From the NCBI GenBank assembly GCA_030695905.1, contig JAUYOL010000028.1, positions 1 through 39,134 on the forward strand: a stretch of DNA of 39,134 nt, read 5' to 3'. The translations under genes and the position numbers were made by a program. Numbering within the stretch: the stretch's first letter is position 1; each line of letters opens with the position of its first letter. Positions 30,312-38,956 of this stretch are shown in pieces. Under the pieces are notes generated by a model. It was not told the DNA's origin and made no database searches. It saw only the letters and a list, made by a program, of their open reading frames with translations. The DNA comes from Candidatus Omnitrophota bacterium. Lineage in GTDB: Bacteria > Omnitrophota > Gorgyraeia > 2-01-FULL-45-10.

Positions 30312-31523
30312 TTATTCTATATTTTCTACCCTGCTTATAAATTTTCCATGACCCAATTTTGTCTCCACGGTATCGCCTATCTCCAGCGACTTGGCGTCTT
30401 TTACTATTGTGCCCTCGGGCATCTTAGCGGTAATGCTGTAACCTCTCCCTAATATCGATACCGGGCTCAAAACTTCGAGCTTGCTTAATATGCGGTTAAA
30501 TTTCTCACCACACATATCGACTATATGATCTATCCTTATAGACATATCTTTTCTAAGGTCGTCCACGCGCTGTTCCTGCTGAATAATATAATTTAACGGC
30601 TGCCTTAGAACATACGCGCCTTGAAGGCTGCGCAACTTTTCTCTTAAAGCATCTATAATTCCAAAAGCCGCGTTATTTAAGCGCGTAGTGGCAGTATTTA
30701 TCAGCCTGGTAAGATCCTCTTTTTTTGGAATAACGAGCTCTGCCGCCGCCGAAGGCGTGGGGGCCCGAAAATCCGCTACAAAATCCGATATCGTAAAATC
30801 TATCTCGTGGCCCACCGCGCTTATTACGGGTATTGCGGAAGAGAATATCGCGCGCGCCACGACCTCCTCATTAAAGGGCCACAGGTCTTCAAGACTGCCT
30901 CCTCCGCGTCCCACTATCATGACATCTATATTCTTAAGTTCGTTGAATTGCCTTATCGCAGCGGATATTTCATCTTTAGCTTCGACGCCTTGTACCTTTA
31001 CAGGATTTATAATTATCTCCACATTGGAAAATCTGCGCCTGGCTATATTCAGTATATCCTGTATCGCTGCGCCCGTAGGGCTTGTCACGACGCCTATCCT
31101 CGTCGGAAGAAACGGTATCGGCACTTTATATTTCTCGTCAAAAAGGCCTTCCTTCTGCAATTTTTCCTTTAACTGCTGAAACTGCAGTTGCAGCGCGCCC
31201 ACTCCTTTAGGCTCTATCTCTTCTACTATAAGCTGATAATCACCGCGGGCCTCGTAAACGCTTACCGAGCCGAATGCTATTATCTTCATCCCGCTCTTTA
31301 AATTAAACTTCAGTTTTTCATTCGCGCGCTTAAACATCGCGCACTTTATAACAGAGTTGGCGTCCTTAAGGCTAAAATACATGTGGCCCGAAGTATGAAG
31401 TATGAAATTCGACATCTCGCCTTCCACCCATACACCGGGAAATGAGTCCTCTATTATCACCCGTATATACTTGGTGAGTTCCGAGACCGAATATACATGT
31501 TTCTCTTTTTGCTCGTTCTTCAT
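30312..31523 (-). CDS. xseA: Exodeoxyribonuclease VII large subunit
   Basis: A 403-residue large subunit. The N-terminal OB-fold is evident (VWVEGEMSNFILHTSGHMYF, SLKDANSVIKCAMFK) and the catalytic domain has GVVTSPTGAAIQDIL, VGRGGGSLEDLWPFNEE and SAVGHEIDFTISDFVADFRA. The coiled-coil and C-terminal segments complete it, ending in the ILGRGYSI motif. Length is near the short end of the family. Its ATG overlaps the stop of the NfnB-like gene by four bases. Confidence 0.96.
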   Translation of the reverse strand: MKNEQKEKHVYSVSELTKYIRVIIEDSFPGVWVEGEMSNFILHTSGHMYFSLKDANSVIKCAMFKRANEKLKFNLKSGMKIIAFGSVSVYEARGDYQLIVEEIEPKGVGALQLQFQQLKEKLQKEGLFDEKYKVPIPFLPTRIGVVTSPTGAAIQDILNIARRRFSNVEIIINPVKVQGVEAKDEISAAIRQFNELKNIDVMIVGRGGGSLEDLWPFNEEVVARAIFSSAIPVISAVGHEIDFTISDFVADFRAPTPSAAAELVIPKKEDLTRLINTATTRLNNAAFGIIDALREKLRSLQGAYVLRQPLNYIIQQEQRVDDLRKDMSIRIDHIVDMCGEKFNRILSKLEVLSPVSILGRGYSITAKMPEGTIVKDAKSLEIGDTVETKLGHGKFISRVENIE

Positions 31524-32881
31524 CTTCTTAGATATGTATCTATCGCGCGGGCCGCGCGCTTGCCCGCGCCCATCGCAGAAATTACCGTAGCGGCGCCCGT
31601 AACTATATCGCCGCCGGCGAATACGCCTTTAATAGAAGTCATGCCGTCTTTATCGGTAATAATATTCCCATTCTCATTAAGTTTAAGGTCGCGCATCATC
31701 GCCGGTAATAAAGGATTAGGTCCCTGGCCTATAGCGCAAATAACCGTATCTATCTTCATCTTGAAATCAGAGCCTTTTACCGGCACCGGCCTGCGCCGAG
31801 AGCTCGCGTCCGGCTCTCCGAGCTCATTGCGCATCAACTGGGTTTCTTTTACCCATCCATTATCATCGCCGGAAAATTTTACCGGATGCGTCAACAGCTC
31901 AAACTTTATCCCCTCTTCTTTCGCCCTATGGATCTCGTCTATACGCGCCGGCATCTCTTTTTCCGTACGGCGATAAATAATATATACCTCTTTCGCGCCG
32001 AGCCTTAAGGCGCACCTGGCGGAGTCCATGGCCACATTACCGGCGCCGACAACGGCCGCGATATCGCCGACTTTTACGGGAGTCTCATACTCCGGAAAAA
32101 GATATGACTTCATAAGATTTGTTCTTGTTAAAAATTCATTTGCCGAATATATACCGTTTAAAGATTCTCCTTCTACCCCAAGAAAATATGGCAGGCCCGC
32201 GCCAATACCTATGAAGAACGCCTTAAACCCGTCGCCCCTTAATTCGTCTATAGTCTTTGTCTTACCGGCAAGAAAGTTAACTTCTATCTTTACCCCGAGG
32301 CTTCTAACATAATCTATATCCCATTCGACTATGTTCTTCGGAAGCCTGAATTCAGGAATCCCATAAGCCAGGACCCCGCCTGTTTTATGCAGGGATTCGA
32401 ATATCGTAACGTCATACCCCGCTCTGGCAAGCTCACCCGCGCAAGTGATTCCGGACGGGCCTGAGCCGATTATCGCGACCTTCGGGCCTGTAACCTGACG
32501 GCTCCGTGAGCCGGTGGCTTTCTTCACATGCGCCATTTCCCAATCCGCCGCGAAACGCTCGAGATCGCCTATCCCGATAGGCGCGTCTTTTTTAGCTAAT
32601 ATGCATGTCTTTTCACACTGGTCTTCCTGCGGACAGACTCTGCCGCAAACTGCCGGAAGAGCATTCTTCTCTCTTATCTTTAAAACCGCTTTTTCAAATT
32701 CGCCCCTGGCTATATGATTTATAAACTCTGGTATATTTATCTCTACGGGACAGCCGCCTACACAAAGCGCTTTTTTACATTGTAAGCACCTTGAGGCCTC
32801 TTTCTTTGCCTCATCCTCGGTAAGGCCCAGAGCCACCTCATTAAAATTTTTTATTCTATCTCTTGGATCTTGCGTTCTCAT
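31520..32881 (-). CDS. NADPH-dependent glutamate synthase small-chain-like / NfnB-SudA-like oxidoreductase
   Basis: A 453-residue flavoprotein. The N-terminus has the two [4Fe-4S] Cys clusters of the family (CLQCKKALCVGGCPVEINIP and CGRVCPQEDQCEKTC). Two dinucleotide-binding folds follow: GSGPSGITCAGELARAGYDV for FAD near 142 and GAGNVAMDSARCALRLGAKE for NAD(P)H near 277. The end has GDIVTGAATVISAMGAGKRAA. Next to an FNR-like partner encoded just upstream, this is the arrangement of NfnAB (electron-bifurcating ferredoxin:NADP oxidoreductase) or SudAB, not of glutamate synthase, because no large GltB subunit is present here. Confidence 0.92.
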   Translation of the reverse strand: MRTQDPRDRIKNFNEVALGLTEDEAKKEASRCLQCKKALCVGGCPVEINIPEFINHIARGEFEKAVLKIREKNALPAVCGRVCPQEDQCEKTCILAKKDAPIGIGDLERFAADWEMAHVKKATGSRSRQVTGPKVAIIGSGPSGITCAGELARAGYDVTIFESLHKTGGVLAYGIPEFRLPKNIVEWDIDYVRSLGVKIEVNFLAGKTKTIDELRGDGFKAFFIGIGAGLPYFLGVEGESLNGIYSANEFLTRTNLMKSYLFPEYETPVKVGDIAAVVGAGNVAMDSARCALRLGAKEVYIIYRRTEKEMPARIDEIHRAKEEGIKFELLTHPVKFSGDDNGWVKETQLMRNELGEPDASSRRRPVPVKGSDFKMKIDTVICAIGQGPNPLLPAMMRDLKLNENGNIITDKDGMTSIKGVFAGGDIVTGAATVISAMGAGKRAARAIDTYLRR

Positions 32882-32893
32882 AATAATCTATCC

Positions 32894-32940
32894 CACCGCC
32901 GCGGTGAAACCGTAGTTATCTACATAACACCGCGGCGGTG
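32894..32940 (-). repeat. Intergenic GC-rich hairpin between NfnA-like and NfnB-like genes
   Basis: A perfect 13-bp inverted repeat (CACCGCCGCGGTG at 32894-32906 and its complement at 32928-32940) encloses a loop with an inner GTAG/CTAC stem. It lies in the gap between the two oxidoreductase genes and has no U-tract. It may set the stoichiometry or stability of the two cistrons. Confidence 0.7.
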
Positions 32941-32950
32941 TCCATAGTTC

Positions 32951-33796
32951 TCATCTATATGCGCAATTCTTATGCCCGGCCTGGAAGGCTTCGAATGACT
33001 TCTTCTCTTCTGCCAAAAATCTTTTCTGGCGTTTTAAAAACAGATCCCAGTCCACAAGATGGCCGTCGAATTCCGGTCCGTCAACACAAACAAATTGGGT
33101 CTTCCCGCCCACAATGACCCTGCATGTCCCGCACATGCCTGTGGCATCGACCATATTCGCGTCCAATGACACCAGTGTCTTTATGCCGCAAGGTCTTGTG
33201 CATTCAGAAACGGCCTTCATCATTATGTCCGGCCCGACACAATAGCATATATTAAATATCTTCTTCGCGGTTATCTCACGCAGCGGCCCTGTCACCAGGC
33301 CCTTTACGCCGTAAGAGCCGTCGTCTGTTGTAACAATCAAATCGTCGCTATATTGCTTTAATTCTTTTTCTAAAATTACAAGCTCTTTTGTCCGGCCGCC
33401 AATTATCGTAAAGACATAATTATCGTTGGATTTCGCGTATTTGGCTATCGGCAGGATCTCCGCTATGCCGACGCCGCCGGCGACCAATACTGCGTTGCCG
33501 ATTTTTCCAAAATCTGTCGCCTTGCCAAGCGGGCCGAGCAGGTCCGATATCGAATCTCCGGCCTTAAGGCATCCGAGCCTCTTTGTCGTTGTGCCGGCTT
33601 CCTGGAATATTATTGTTACGGTACCTTTTTTCGGATCGGAATCGTTTATGGTAAGCGGTATACGCTCGCCGGTCTCGTCTATCTTCACGATAACGAATTG
33701 CCCGGCCTTCGCGTTCTTCGCGATAACGGGCGCATCGAGCGACACCTTCCACATCACCGAATTGAGCTTCGTCTTCTCGAGAATTTTATGCGGCAT
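32951..33796 (-). CDS. NfnA/SudB-like ferredoxin-NADP reductase subunit
   Basis: A 281-residue FNR-family protein. The FAD domain has GERIPLTI, the NAD domain has VLVAGGVGIAEILPIAKYAK and GGRTKELVILEKEL. A C-terminal [2Fe-2S] Cys cluster is visible: DATGMCGTCRVIVGGKTQFV with the third and fourth ligands at CVDGPEF and near SECTRPCG. This composition matches the small subunit of NfnAB and dihydroorotate-dehydrogenase electron-transfer proteins. It pairs with the NfnB-like gene immediately downstream. The likely role is coupling NADH, NADPH and ferredoxin pools in an anaerobe. Confidence 0.93.
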   Translation of the reverse strand: MPHKILEKTKLNSVMWKVSLDAPVIAKNAKAGQFVIVKIDETGERIPLTINDSDPKKGTVTIIFQEAGTTTKRLGCLKAGDSISDLLGPLGKATDFGKIGNAVLVAGGVGIAEILPIAKYAKSNDNYVFTIIGGRTKELVILEKELKQYSDDLIVTTDDGSYGVKGLVTGPLREITAKKIFNICYCVGPDIMMKAVSECTRPCGIKTLVSLDANMVDATGMCGTCRVIVGGKTQFVCVDGPEFDGHLVDWDLFLKRQKRFLAEEKKSFEAFQAGHKNCAYR

Positions 33797-33809
33797 ACCG
33801 TTTACCTTA

Positions 33810-33853
33810 TACCCTCCCGGTGGGTAAGACGTGCCTTACCCACCGGGAGGGTA
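33810..33853 (-). repeat. Perfect 19-bp intergenic hairpin
   Basis: TACCCTCCCGGTGGGTAAG at 33810-33828 and its exact complement at 33835-33853 flank a 6-base loop. On the minus strand it starts eight bases after the ymdB-like stop and ends just before the AAGG ribosome-binding site of the NfnA-like gene. A stem this stable would hinder 3' decay of the upstream message or ribosome access downstream. Confidence 0.85.
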
Positions 33854-33860
33854 ATTCTTA

Positions 33861-34643
33861 TTAAGCCAGCTTCTCCTGGACGCGTTTGATAGATTCGGCC
33901 TTGCCTGTCTTTTCATCTATATCTATTATCGCGCCGTGAAGCTGAACGTCGCCTTCGGCCATCTCAAACTTTGTCGGCATCTGCGATATGAATCGCGTAA
34001 GGATCTGCTCTTTATTCCTGCCTATGACTGAATCGAAAGGTCCCGTCATACCCGCGTCTGTCAGAAAAGCCGTGCCTTTCGGCAGGATCTTCTCATCGGC
34101 AGTCTGGACATGTGTATGCGTACCTATGATAGCGCTTACCGACCCGTCGAGAAACCAGCCCATCGCCATCTTCTCGCTCGTCGCTTCGGCATGGATATCG
34201 ACTATTATCACCCTTGCCTTGTTCTTTATCCTGTCTACTTCGGCCTTCGCGGCCCTGAACGGACACTCGATGGCCTGCATAAAAACACGGCCCTGCAGGT
34301 TTATTACGCCGACTTCCACTCCGGACTTCGATTCAACCACCGTAGACCCGGAGCCCGGAGACTCGCGTGGATAATTCGCGGGACGCAATATCCTGGCATC
34401 CTGCGACAATCTGTCTGATATCTCTTTGCGCTTCCAGATATGATCGCCCGATGTTATAACATCGATGCCATAACCCAATAATTCATCGACGAGCATAGGA
34501 GTTATTCCCGAGCCGCCCGCGACATTTTCACCGTTGGCCACGATAAAATCTATCTTCTCTCTCTTTACAATCTTGGGAACAAGCTCTTTTATCGCGTGCC
34601 TTCCAGGCTCGCCTACTATGTCACCGATGAACAATACCCTCAT
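33861..34643 (-). CDS. ymdB: YmdB-like metallophosphoesterase
   Basis: A 260-residue calcineurin-fold phosphoesterase of the YmdB/TIGR00282 type. Metal ligands are in the expected motifs: GDIVGEPG at the start, NGENVAGG, GDHIWKRKE, DIHAEATSEK and GTHTHVQTADE, ending with MTGPFDSVIG. Family members hydrolyse 2',3'-cyclic nucleotides or cAMP and are involved in RNA-linked regulation in Bacillus. The rny gene lies 10 bases upstream, the conserved rny-ymdB order, which supports a link with RNA turnover. Confidence 0.95.
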   Translation of the reverse strand: MRVLFIGDIVGEPGRHAIKELVPKIVKREKIDFIVANGENVAGGSGITPMLVDELLGYGIDVITSGDHIWKRKEISDRLSQDARILRPANYPRESPGSGSTVVESKSGVEVGVINLQGRVFMQAIECPFRAAKAEVDRIKNKARVIIVDIHAEATSEKMAMGWFLDGSVSAIIGTHTHVQTADEKILPKGTAFLTDAGMTGPFDSVIGRNKEQILTRFISQMPTKFEMAEGDVQLHGAIIDIDEKTGKAESIKRVQEKLA

Positions 34644-34653
34644 GGAAACTCCT

Positions 34654-36225
34654 TTATTTCGCGTATTCTACGGCTCTGGTCTCCCGTATAACCGTAACTT
34701 TGATCTGCCCGGGGAATTCTAACCCTTCCTCGATCTTCTTAGTTATATCGCGCGCCATCACAGCCGCCTGGGCATCCGTTATCTTATCCGGCTGGACTAT
34801 TACGCGCACTTCGCGCCCCGCCTGTATAGCATAGGCCTTCTCGACACCTTTGAATGAATCGGCTATCGACTCAAGCTTCTCAAGCCTCTTTACATACGTC
34901 TCGAGCGTTTCGCGTCTGGCGCCTGGGCGAGCCGCGCTTATAGCGTCTGCCGCCTGGGCTAATACCGCCAAAAGCGTCTTAGGTTCTATATCCTGATGAT
35001 GCGCCTCTATCGCGTGGCAAATATTTTCGGGTTCATTGTATTTACGCGCGAGATCCGAGCCTATTTTCGCGTGAGTACCTTCGACTTCGTGGCTTACGGC
35101 TTTACCAAGGTCATGAAGCAGCCCTATCCTTTTGGCCAGAGTAAAATCGAGCTTCAACTCATTTGCCATTACGCCCATAAGATACGCGACTTCTTTGGAG
35201 TGCTGCAGCACATTTTGGCCGTAACTGGTCCTGTATCTTAGCCTTCCTAAAAGCTTCACTATCTCCGGATGGAGGCCGTGTAATCCGGCATCGAAGAGAG
35301 CTTTCTCTCCTTCTTCTGCCATCGATTTCTCCATCTCTTTCTTGGTTTTCTCTACGACTTCCTCGATCCTTCCGGGGTGAATACGCCCATCTTCAAGCAA
35401 TTTTTCTAAGGAGAGTTTGGCTATCTCGCGCTTTACAGGATCAAACCCTGACAGTATCACCGCTCCCGGAGTATCATCGATAATAACGTCTACCCCGGTC
35501 GCTATTTCAAGGGCGCGTATATTCCTGCCTTCACGCCCGATTATTCTGCCCTTCATCTCATCGCTCGGCAGATTTACAACGCTTACCGTCGTCTCGACCG
35601 TATGCTCTACCGCGCATTTTTGTATAGCCAGACCCACTATCTTTCGCGCTTCCTTATCGGCTTTCTCCTTCGCTTCTTCCTCGACGCGTTTGATCATTAT
35701 CGCGGCTTCCTGCTTGACATCGTCTTCGAGCCGCCTTAATAATACCTGACGCGCCTCATCCTTCGTCATCCCAGAAACTTTCTGCAGCTTATCCTTTTCC
35801 TCCTGGATCATGGCTTCAAGCGTCTTCTCTTTCGTCTGCATATGCTTCTCTTTTTCAACAAGAGTGGAATCACGCCTATCAAGATCCTTGTCTTTTCTGT
35901 CAATGATGTCGGCCTTTCTATCCATGTTCTCTTCTTTTTGGTTCAGGCGCTTTTCCAACACATTCAGTTCCTGGCGCCTGGTCCTGGATTCATGCTCAAA
36001 CTCCGTCCTTAACTTCAGAAGAAGGTCTTTGGATTCAAGCTCTGCCTGACGACGAATCTTGTCCGATTCATTTGCGGCACTCTCTAATGTTTTTTTAGCT
36101 CTCTCTTCAGCGTTTTTTAATTTCTTTGTGGCATAGCGCTTCCTGATAAAATACCCAAGCATGAAAAATATGACAGCGCCGATGCCCGCCAGCCCTATGG
36201 TGGTCAACAATGTGTCCTGGTGCAT
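34654..36225 (-). CDS. rny: Ribonuclease Y
   Basis: A 523-residue membrane-bound endoribonuclease that starts mRNA decay. One N-terminal membrane helix (about 8-27) is followed by a long charged coiled coil (about 35-195), a KH domain with [15 protein letters not shown] (226-240) and an HD domain with catalytic His371-Asp372 ([12 protein letters not shown]) and HHQDIEP. All expected domains are intact. The start follows a strong AGGAGG ribosome-binding site. It is upstream of ymdB in the same unit. Confidence 0.97.
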   Translation of the reverse strand: MHQDTLLTTIGLAGIGAVIFFMLGYFIRKRYATKKLKNAEERAKKTLESAANESDKIRRQAELESKDLLLKLRTEFEHESRTRRQELNVLEKRLNQKEENMDRKADIIDRKDKDLDRRDSTLVEKEKHMQTKEKTLEAMIQEEKDKLQKVSGMTKDEARQVLLRRLEDDVKQEAAIMIKRVEEEAKEKADKEARKIVGLAIQKCAVEHTVETTVSVVNLPSDEMKGRIIGREGRNIRALEIATGVDVIIDDTPGAVILSGFDPVKREIAKLSLEKLLEDGRIHPGRIEEVVEKTKKEMEKSMAEEGEKALFDAGLHGLHPEIVKLLGRLRYRTSYGQNVLQHSKEVAYLMGVMANELKLDFTLAKRIGLLHDLGKAVSHEVEGTHAKIGSDLARKYNEPENICHAIEAHHQDIEPKTLLAVLAQAADAISAARPGARRETLETYVKRLEKLESIADSFKGVEKAYAIQAGREVRVIVQPDKITDAQAAVMARDITKKIEEGLEFPGQIKVTVIRETRAVEYAK

Positions 36226-36358
36226 AAAACTTCCTCCTCTATAGAATGAACCGTAGAAGATAAAGCCATAATGACGGCTTTTAATACGCCGCTTATCAAA
36301 ACGCTTATCTTACAACGGGTTACGCTGTGATTGTTTCGCTTCGCGGAATCGTCTAAAC

Positions 36359-36907
36359 TCAACCACTAACGATTTTCGAGACGGGAATGTCGTGTGGGTC
36401 TTTGGGAAGATCTTCCAGGACCTGGAAGTCAAATGCCAGGCCGATAGCCTTGGTTGCAGCTGGTAAGCCTGATAAGAATCTGTCGTAGTAGCCGTGACCT
36501 CGCCCTAACCTTATGTTATTTTTATCAAACGCGATGCCCGGAACTACAACCAAATCTATATCATCTAAAGGGACTTCTTCTACCCTGTCGTACCTGGGTT
36601 GATATATCCCAAAATGCTGACTTTCTAAATCTTCCAGCCTATTTTTAATTTCGCCCGCTATCAATCTCTTCTCTTCCTTCAAAATTACAGGAACACAAAC
36701 CCTTTTTCCCGCTTTAAGCGCCTCGTCTATCATGAAGCAGGTATCTACTTCATCCTTCAACGAGACATAAAACATCACAACCTTTGCCTTTTTAAACTCC
36801 TCTTCGTCAAATAGCTTATCCTTTATTATACCACTTTTTCTGGATTTTTCAAGCGGCGAATGCGCCCTAAGCTTCTCTTTTATGTGCTTCCTGATCTTAT
36901 GCTTCAC
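36359..36907 (-). CDS. 5-formyltetrahydrofolate cyclo-ligase
   Basis: A 182-residue enzyme converting 5-formyl-THF to 5,10-methenyl-THF with ATP. Signature segments: KVVMFYVSLKDEVDTCFMID, VCVPVILKEEKRLIAGEIKN, PGIAFDKNNIRLGRGHGYYD with the ATP/Mg loop RLGRGHGYYDRFL, and LAFDFQVLEDLP. The N-terminal R-K-rich helix binds nucleotide. It lies 133 bases upstream of rny; a short GATT...AATC hairpin sits in that gap. Folate one-carbon recycling is the cellular role. Confidence 0.94.
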   Translation of the reverse strand: MKHKIRKHIKEKLRAHSPLEKSRKSGIIKDKLFDEEEFKKAKVVMFYVSLKDEVDTCFMIDEALKAGKRVCVPVILKEEKRLIAGEIKNRLEDLESQHFGIYQPRYDRVEEVPLDDIDLVVVPGIAFDKNNIRLGRGHGYYDRFLSGLPAATKAIGLAFDFQVLEDLPKDPHDIPVSKIVSG

Positions 36908-36928
36908 CGCAGCTCTTCTTTCCCTTAA

Positions 36929-37321
36929 TTATCCCTTGATATTACTCTTTTTACTCATATAATCGTTAATAGCGCTTCTTAAGGCCTCTTCGGCCAATAC
37001 CGAACAATGCATCTTTATCTTAGGCAAGCCTCCCAATGCTTCCGCGACGGCCCTATTAGAGACCTTGAGAGCCTCTTCTATCGTCTTACCCTTCACCAGA
37101 TCCGTGACCATGCTTGACGTAGCTATGGCAGCGCCGCATCCGAATGTCTTAAATTTAGCATCAGTGATTACTCCCTTATCGTCCACTTTGATATAAAGCC
37201 GCATAATGTCTCCGCAAACAGGATTGCCCACATTCCCTACACCGCTTGCGTCAGGAATCTCTCCGACATTATGAGGATTCTTGAAATGCTCCATTACCTT
37301 CTCTGAATATTGACCTTCCAT
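36929..37321 (-). CDS. iscU: Fe-S cluster scaffold protein (IscU/NifU N-terminal type)
   Basis: A 130-residue scaffold with the three ligand cysteines: C36 in GNPVCGD, C62 in FGCGAAIATSS and C105 in HCSVLAEEALRSAI. The Asp in NPVCGD is also conserved. It assembles [2Fe-2S] and [4Fe-4S] clusters with sulfur delivered by the cysteine desulfurase encoded just upstream (2-base gap). The length is that of IscU or a NifU N-terminal domain without the redox ferredoxin part. Many Fe-S enzymes in this window depend on such a scaffold. Confidence 0.95.
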   Translation of the reverse strand: MEGQYSEKVMEHFKNPHNVGEIPDASGVGNVGNPVCGDIMRLYIKVDDKGVITDAKFKTFGCGAAIATSSMVTDLVKGKTIEEALKVSNRAVAEALGGLPKIKMHCSVLAEEALRSAINDYMSKKSNIKG

Positions 37322-37323
37322 CT

Positions 37324-38490
37324 CTATTTCCCTTTCTCATATAACGGCGACATCGCGCGCAGCCTCTTTATTATCGGAGGCAATACGCTGATTACATAAT
37401 CGATCTCTTCTTTGGTATTATCCCTGCCCAATGAAAATCTCACCGAACCTTGAGTATTGACGGCATCGACGCCCATCGCGCTAAGAACATGCGACGGCTC
37501 TAATGTTCCCGATGTACATGCCGAACCGGTTGAAACCGCTATGCCTTCCATATCGAGATTTAATATTATAGACTCACCCTCCAGATACGTAAAACTTACA
37601 TTCAGCGTATTGGGCAATCTTTTTTCAGGGTGGCCGTTTAGTTTTATATCTTCTATATTTGCCGTTATGCCTTTATATAGATAATCCCTTAGGTCTTTTA
37701 TCTTATCCTCTTGCGCGATCTCCTGCTTCGCGAGTTCCGCGGCGCGGCCGAGCCCGACGATGCCGGCTACATTTTCCGTACCGGCGCGCTTGCCCATTTC
37801 ATGGTGTCCGCCATGCATCTGGGGCGTTATTTTTGTCCCTTTCTTCAGATATAAAGCTCCCATGCCTTTGGGACCGTAAATCTTGTGGGCTGACATCGAT
37901 AACAGATCCACATTCATCTGGCTTGCCGCAAATGAAAGTTTTCCCACAGCCTGAACAGCATCCGTATGAAAATAGATGCCTTTTTCTTTCGCGATCCGAA
38001 CCATCTCTTCTATAGACTCGATCGTTCCTATCTCATTGTTCGCGTACATCAGCGTTATAAGCATAGTCTTGTCGGTGATCGCTTTTTTTAGATCTTGCGG
38101 ATTTATCATGCCGTACTGGTCGGCACCCAGATATGTGACACTATACCCTTCTTTCTCCAAAAACTTACATGTATTCAGTACCGCGTGGTGCTCTATTGCC
38201 GATGTTATTATATGATTTCCTTTTGATTTTAACGCATGGGCTACGCCCTTTATCGCGTAATTGTCGGATTCTGTCCCGCCCGACGTGAAGATGATCTCTT
38301 CGGCGCTGGCAGCGCCCAAAAGATCCGCCACTTTCGCGCGAGCCGCATCTATTGCTTTACGCGCGGTCCTGCCAAATTGATGCACGCTGGACGCGTTGCC
38401 ATAGACATCCTTCATGAACGGCAGCATCGCTTCTAAAACTTCCGCTCTCATTTTTGTTGTAGCATTATTATCGAGATATACCTGCCTCAT
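37324..38490 (-). CDS. iscS: Cysteine desulfurase
   Basis: A 388-residue PLP enzyme that takes sulfur from cysteine for Fe-S clusters. It has VYLDNNATTKM, NASSVHQFGRTARKAID, FTSGGTESDNYAIKG, the PLP lysine motif SMSAHKIYGPKGMGALY and the mobile-loop cysteine in STGSACTSGTLEPSHVL. The sequence is of the NifS/IscS type. An in-frame GTG lies at 38496, but the ATG at 38490 has an AAGG five bases upstream. It is the second gene of the Rrf2-iscS-iscU operon. Confidence 0.96.
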   Translation of the reverse strand: MRQVYLDNNATTKMRAEVLEAMLPFMKDVYGNASSVHQFGRTARKAIDAARAKVADLLGAASAEEIIFTSGGTESDNYAIKGVAHALKSKGNHIITSAIEHHAVLNTCKFLEKEGYSVTYLGADQYGMINPQDLKKAITDKTMLITLMYANNEIGTIESIEEMVRIAKEKGIYFHTDAVQAVGKLSFAASQMNVDLLSMSAHKIYGPKGMGALYLKKGTKITPQMHGGHHEMGKRAGTENVAGIVGLGRAAELAKQEIAQEDKIKDLRDYLYKGITANIEDIKLNGHPEKRLPNTLNVSFTYLEGESIILNLDMEGIAVSTGSACTSGTLEPSHVLSAMGVDAVNTQGSVRFSLGRDNTKEEIDYVISVLPPIIKRLRAMSPLYEKGK

Positions 38491-38500
38491 GTGCACCTTC

Positions 38501-38917
38501 CTATTTTTTGCCGCAAAGATCTTCCAGTGTTACCGATTCCAGACAATCGTCGATGGCCTTCGCCAATTTCGCCCATACTGTTTTTGCCACACATGTACTT
38601 TTGCGCTGGCACACGCTCTTCCATCCTTCGCGTCCAGCCGCGCAATCGACAGGCGTAATACTGCCCTCGAGAGTCTTTACTATGTCACCTACCGTGATCC
38701 GGCCGGGATCCTTGGAAAGCATATACCCTCCCGACGGGCCCCTGACACTTTTTACCAGGTTCTCGCGCCTTAACTTATTGAGCAACTGCTCTAAATATAC
38801 GCTGGATATGCCTTCTCTATCCGAAATATCTTTAATAGATACCGCGCACTTGCCCTGGGCCATGGCAATATTCACCATCGCCCGTAAACCATATGTCGAT
38901 TTCGTCGAAAGCTTCAT
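38501..38917 (-). CDS. iscR: Rrf2/IscR-type Fe-S cluster-sensing repressor
   Basis: A 138-residue Rrf2-family regulator. The winged HTH has MKLSTKSTYGLRAMVNIA, DREGISSVYLEQLLNKLR and VKSVRGPSGGYMLSK. The [2Fe-2S] ligand cysteines appear at C92, C104 and C110 (VDCAAGREGW, SVCQRKSTC), the spacing used by IscR. It probably represses its own operon when loaded with cluster. Downstream lie iscS and iscU, and immediately upstream of its ATG is a good IscR type 1-like palindrome. No Shine-Dalgarno is seen. Confidence 0.95.
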   Translation of the reverse strand: MKLSTKSTYGLRAMVNIAMAQGKCAVSIKDISDREGISSVYLEQLLNKLRRENLVKSVRGPSGGYMLSKDPGRITVGDIVKTLEGSITPVDCAAGREGWKSVCQRKSTCVAKTVWAKLAKAIDDCLESVTLEDLCGKK

Positions 38918-38931
38918 GCGGGTATTTTCTC

Positions 38932-38956
38932 ATACCTGACAAGAATGGTCAAGTAT
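38932..38956 (-). promoter_or_regulatory. IscR type 1-like operator and iscR promoter
   Basis: Read on the minus strand, arms ATACTTGAC and GTCAGGTAT with a 7-base centre match the known IscR type 1 consensus (ATASYYGAC at one arm, GTCRRSTAT at the other) at all conserved arm positions; only three positions in the centre differ. The left arm includes a TTGACC -35-like hexamer, with a weak GAAAAT 17 bases downstream, so binding would block RNA polymerase. The start site would then lie very close to the ATG. Confidence 0.75.

Noticed and set aside
36226-36358. 6S RNA in the gap between the 5-formyl-THF cyclo-ligase and rny genes
   Set aside because: 6S RNA is often next to this cyclo-ligase gene, but the gap is only 133 bases and shows no long bulged duplex, just one short hairpin.
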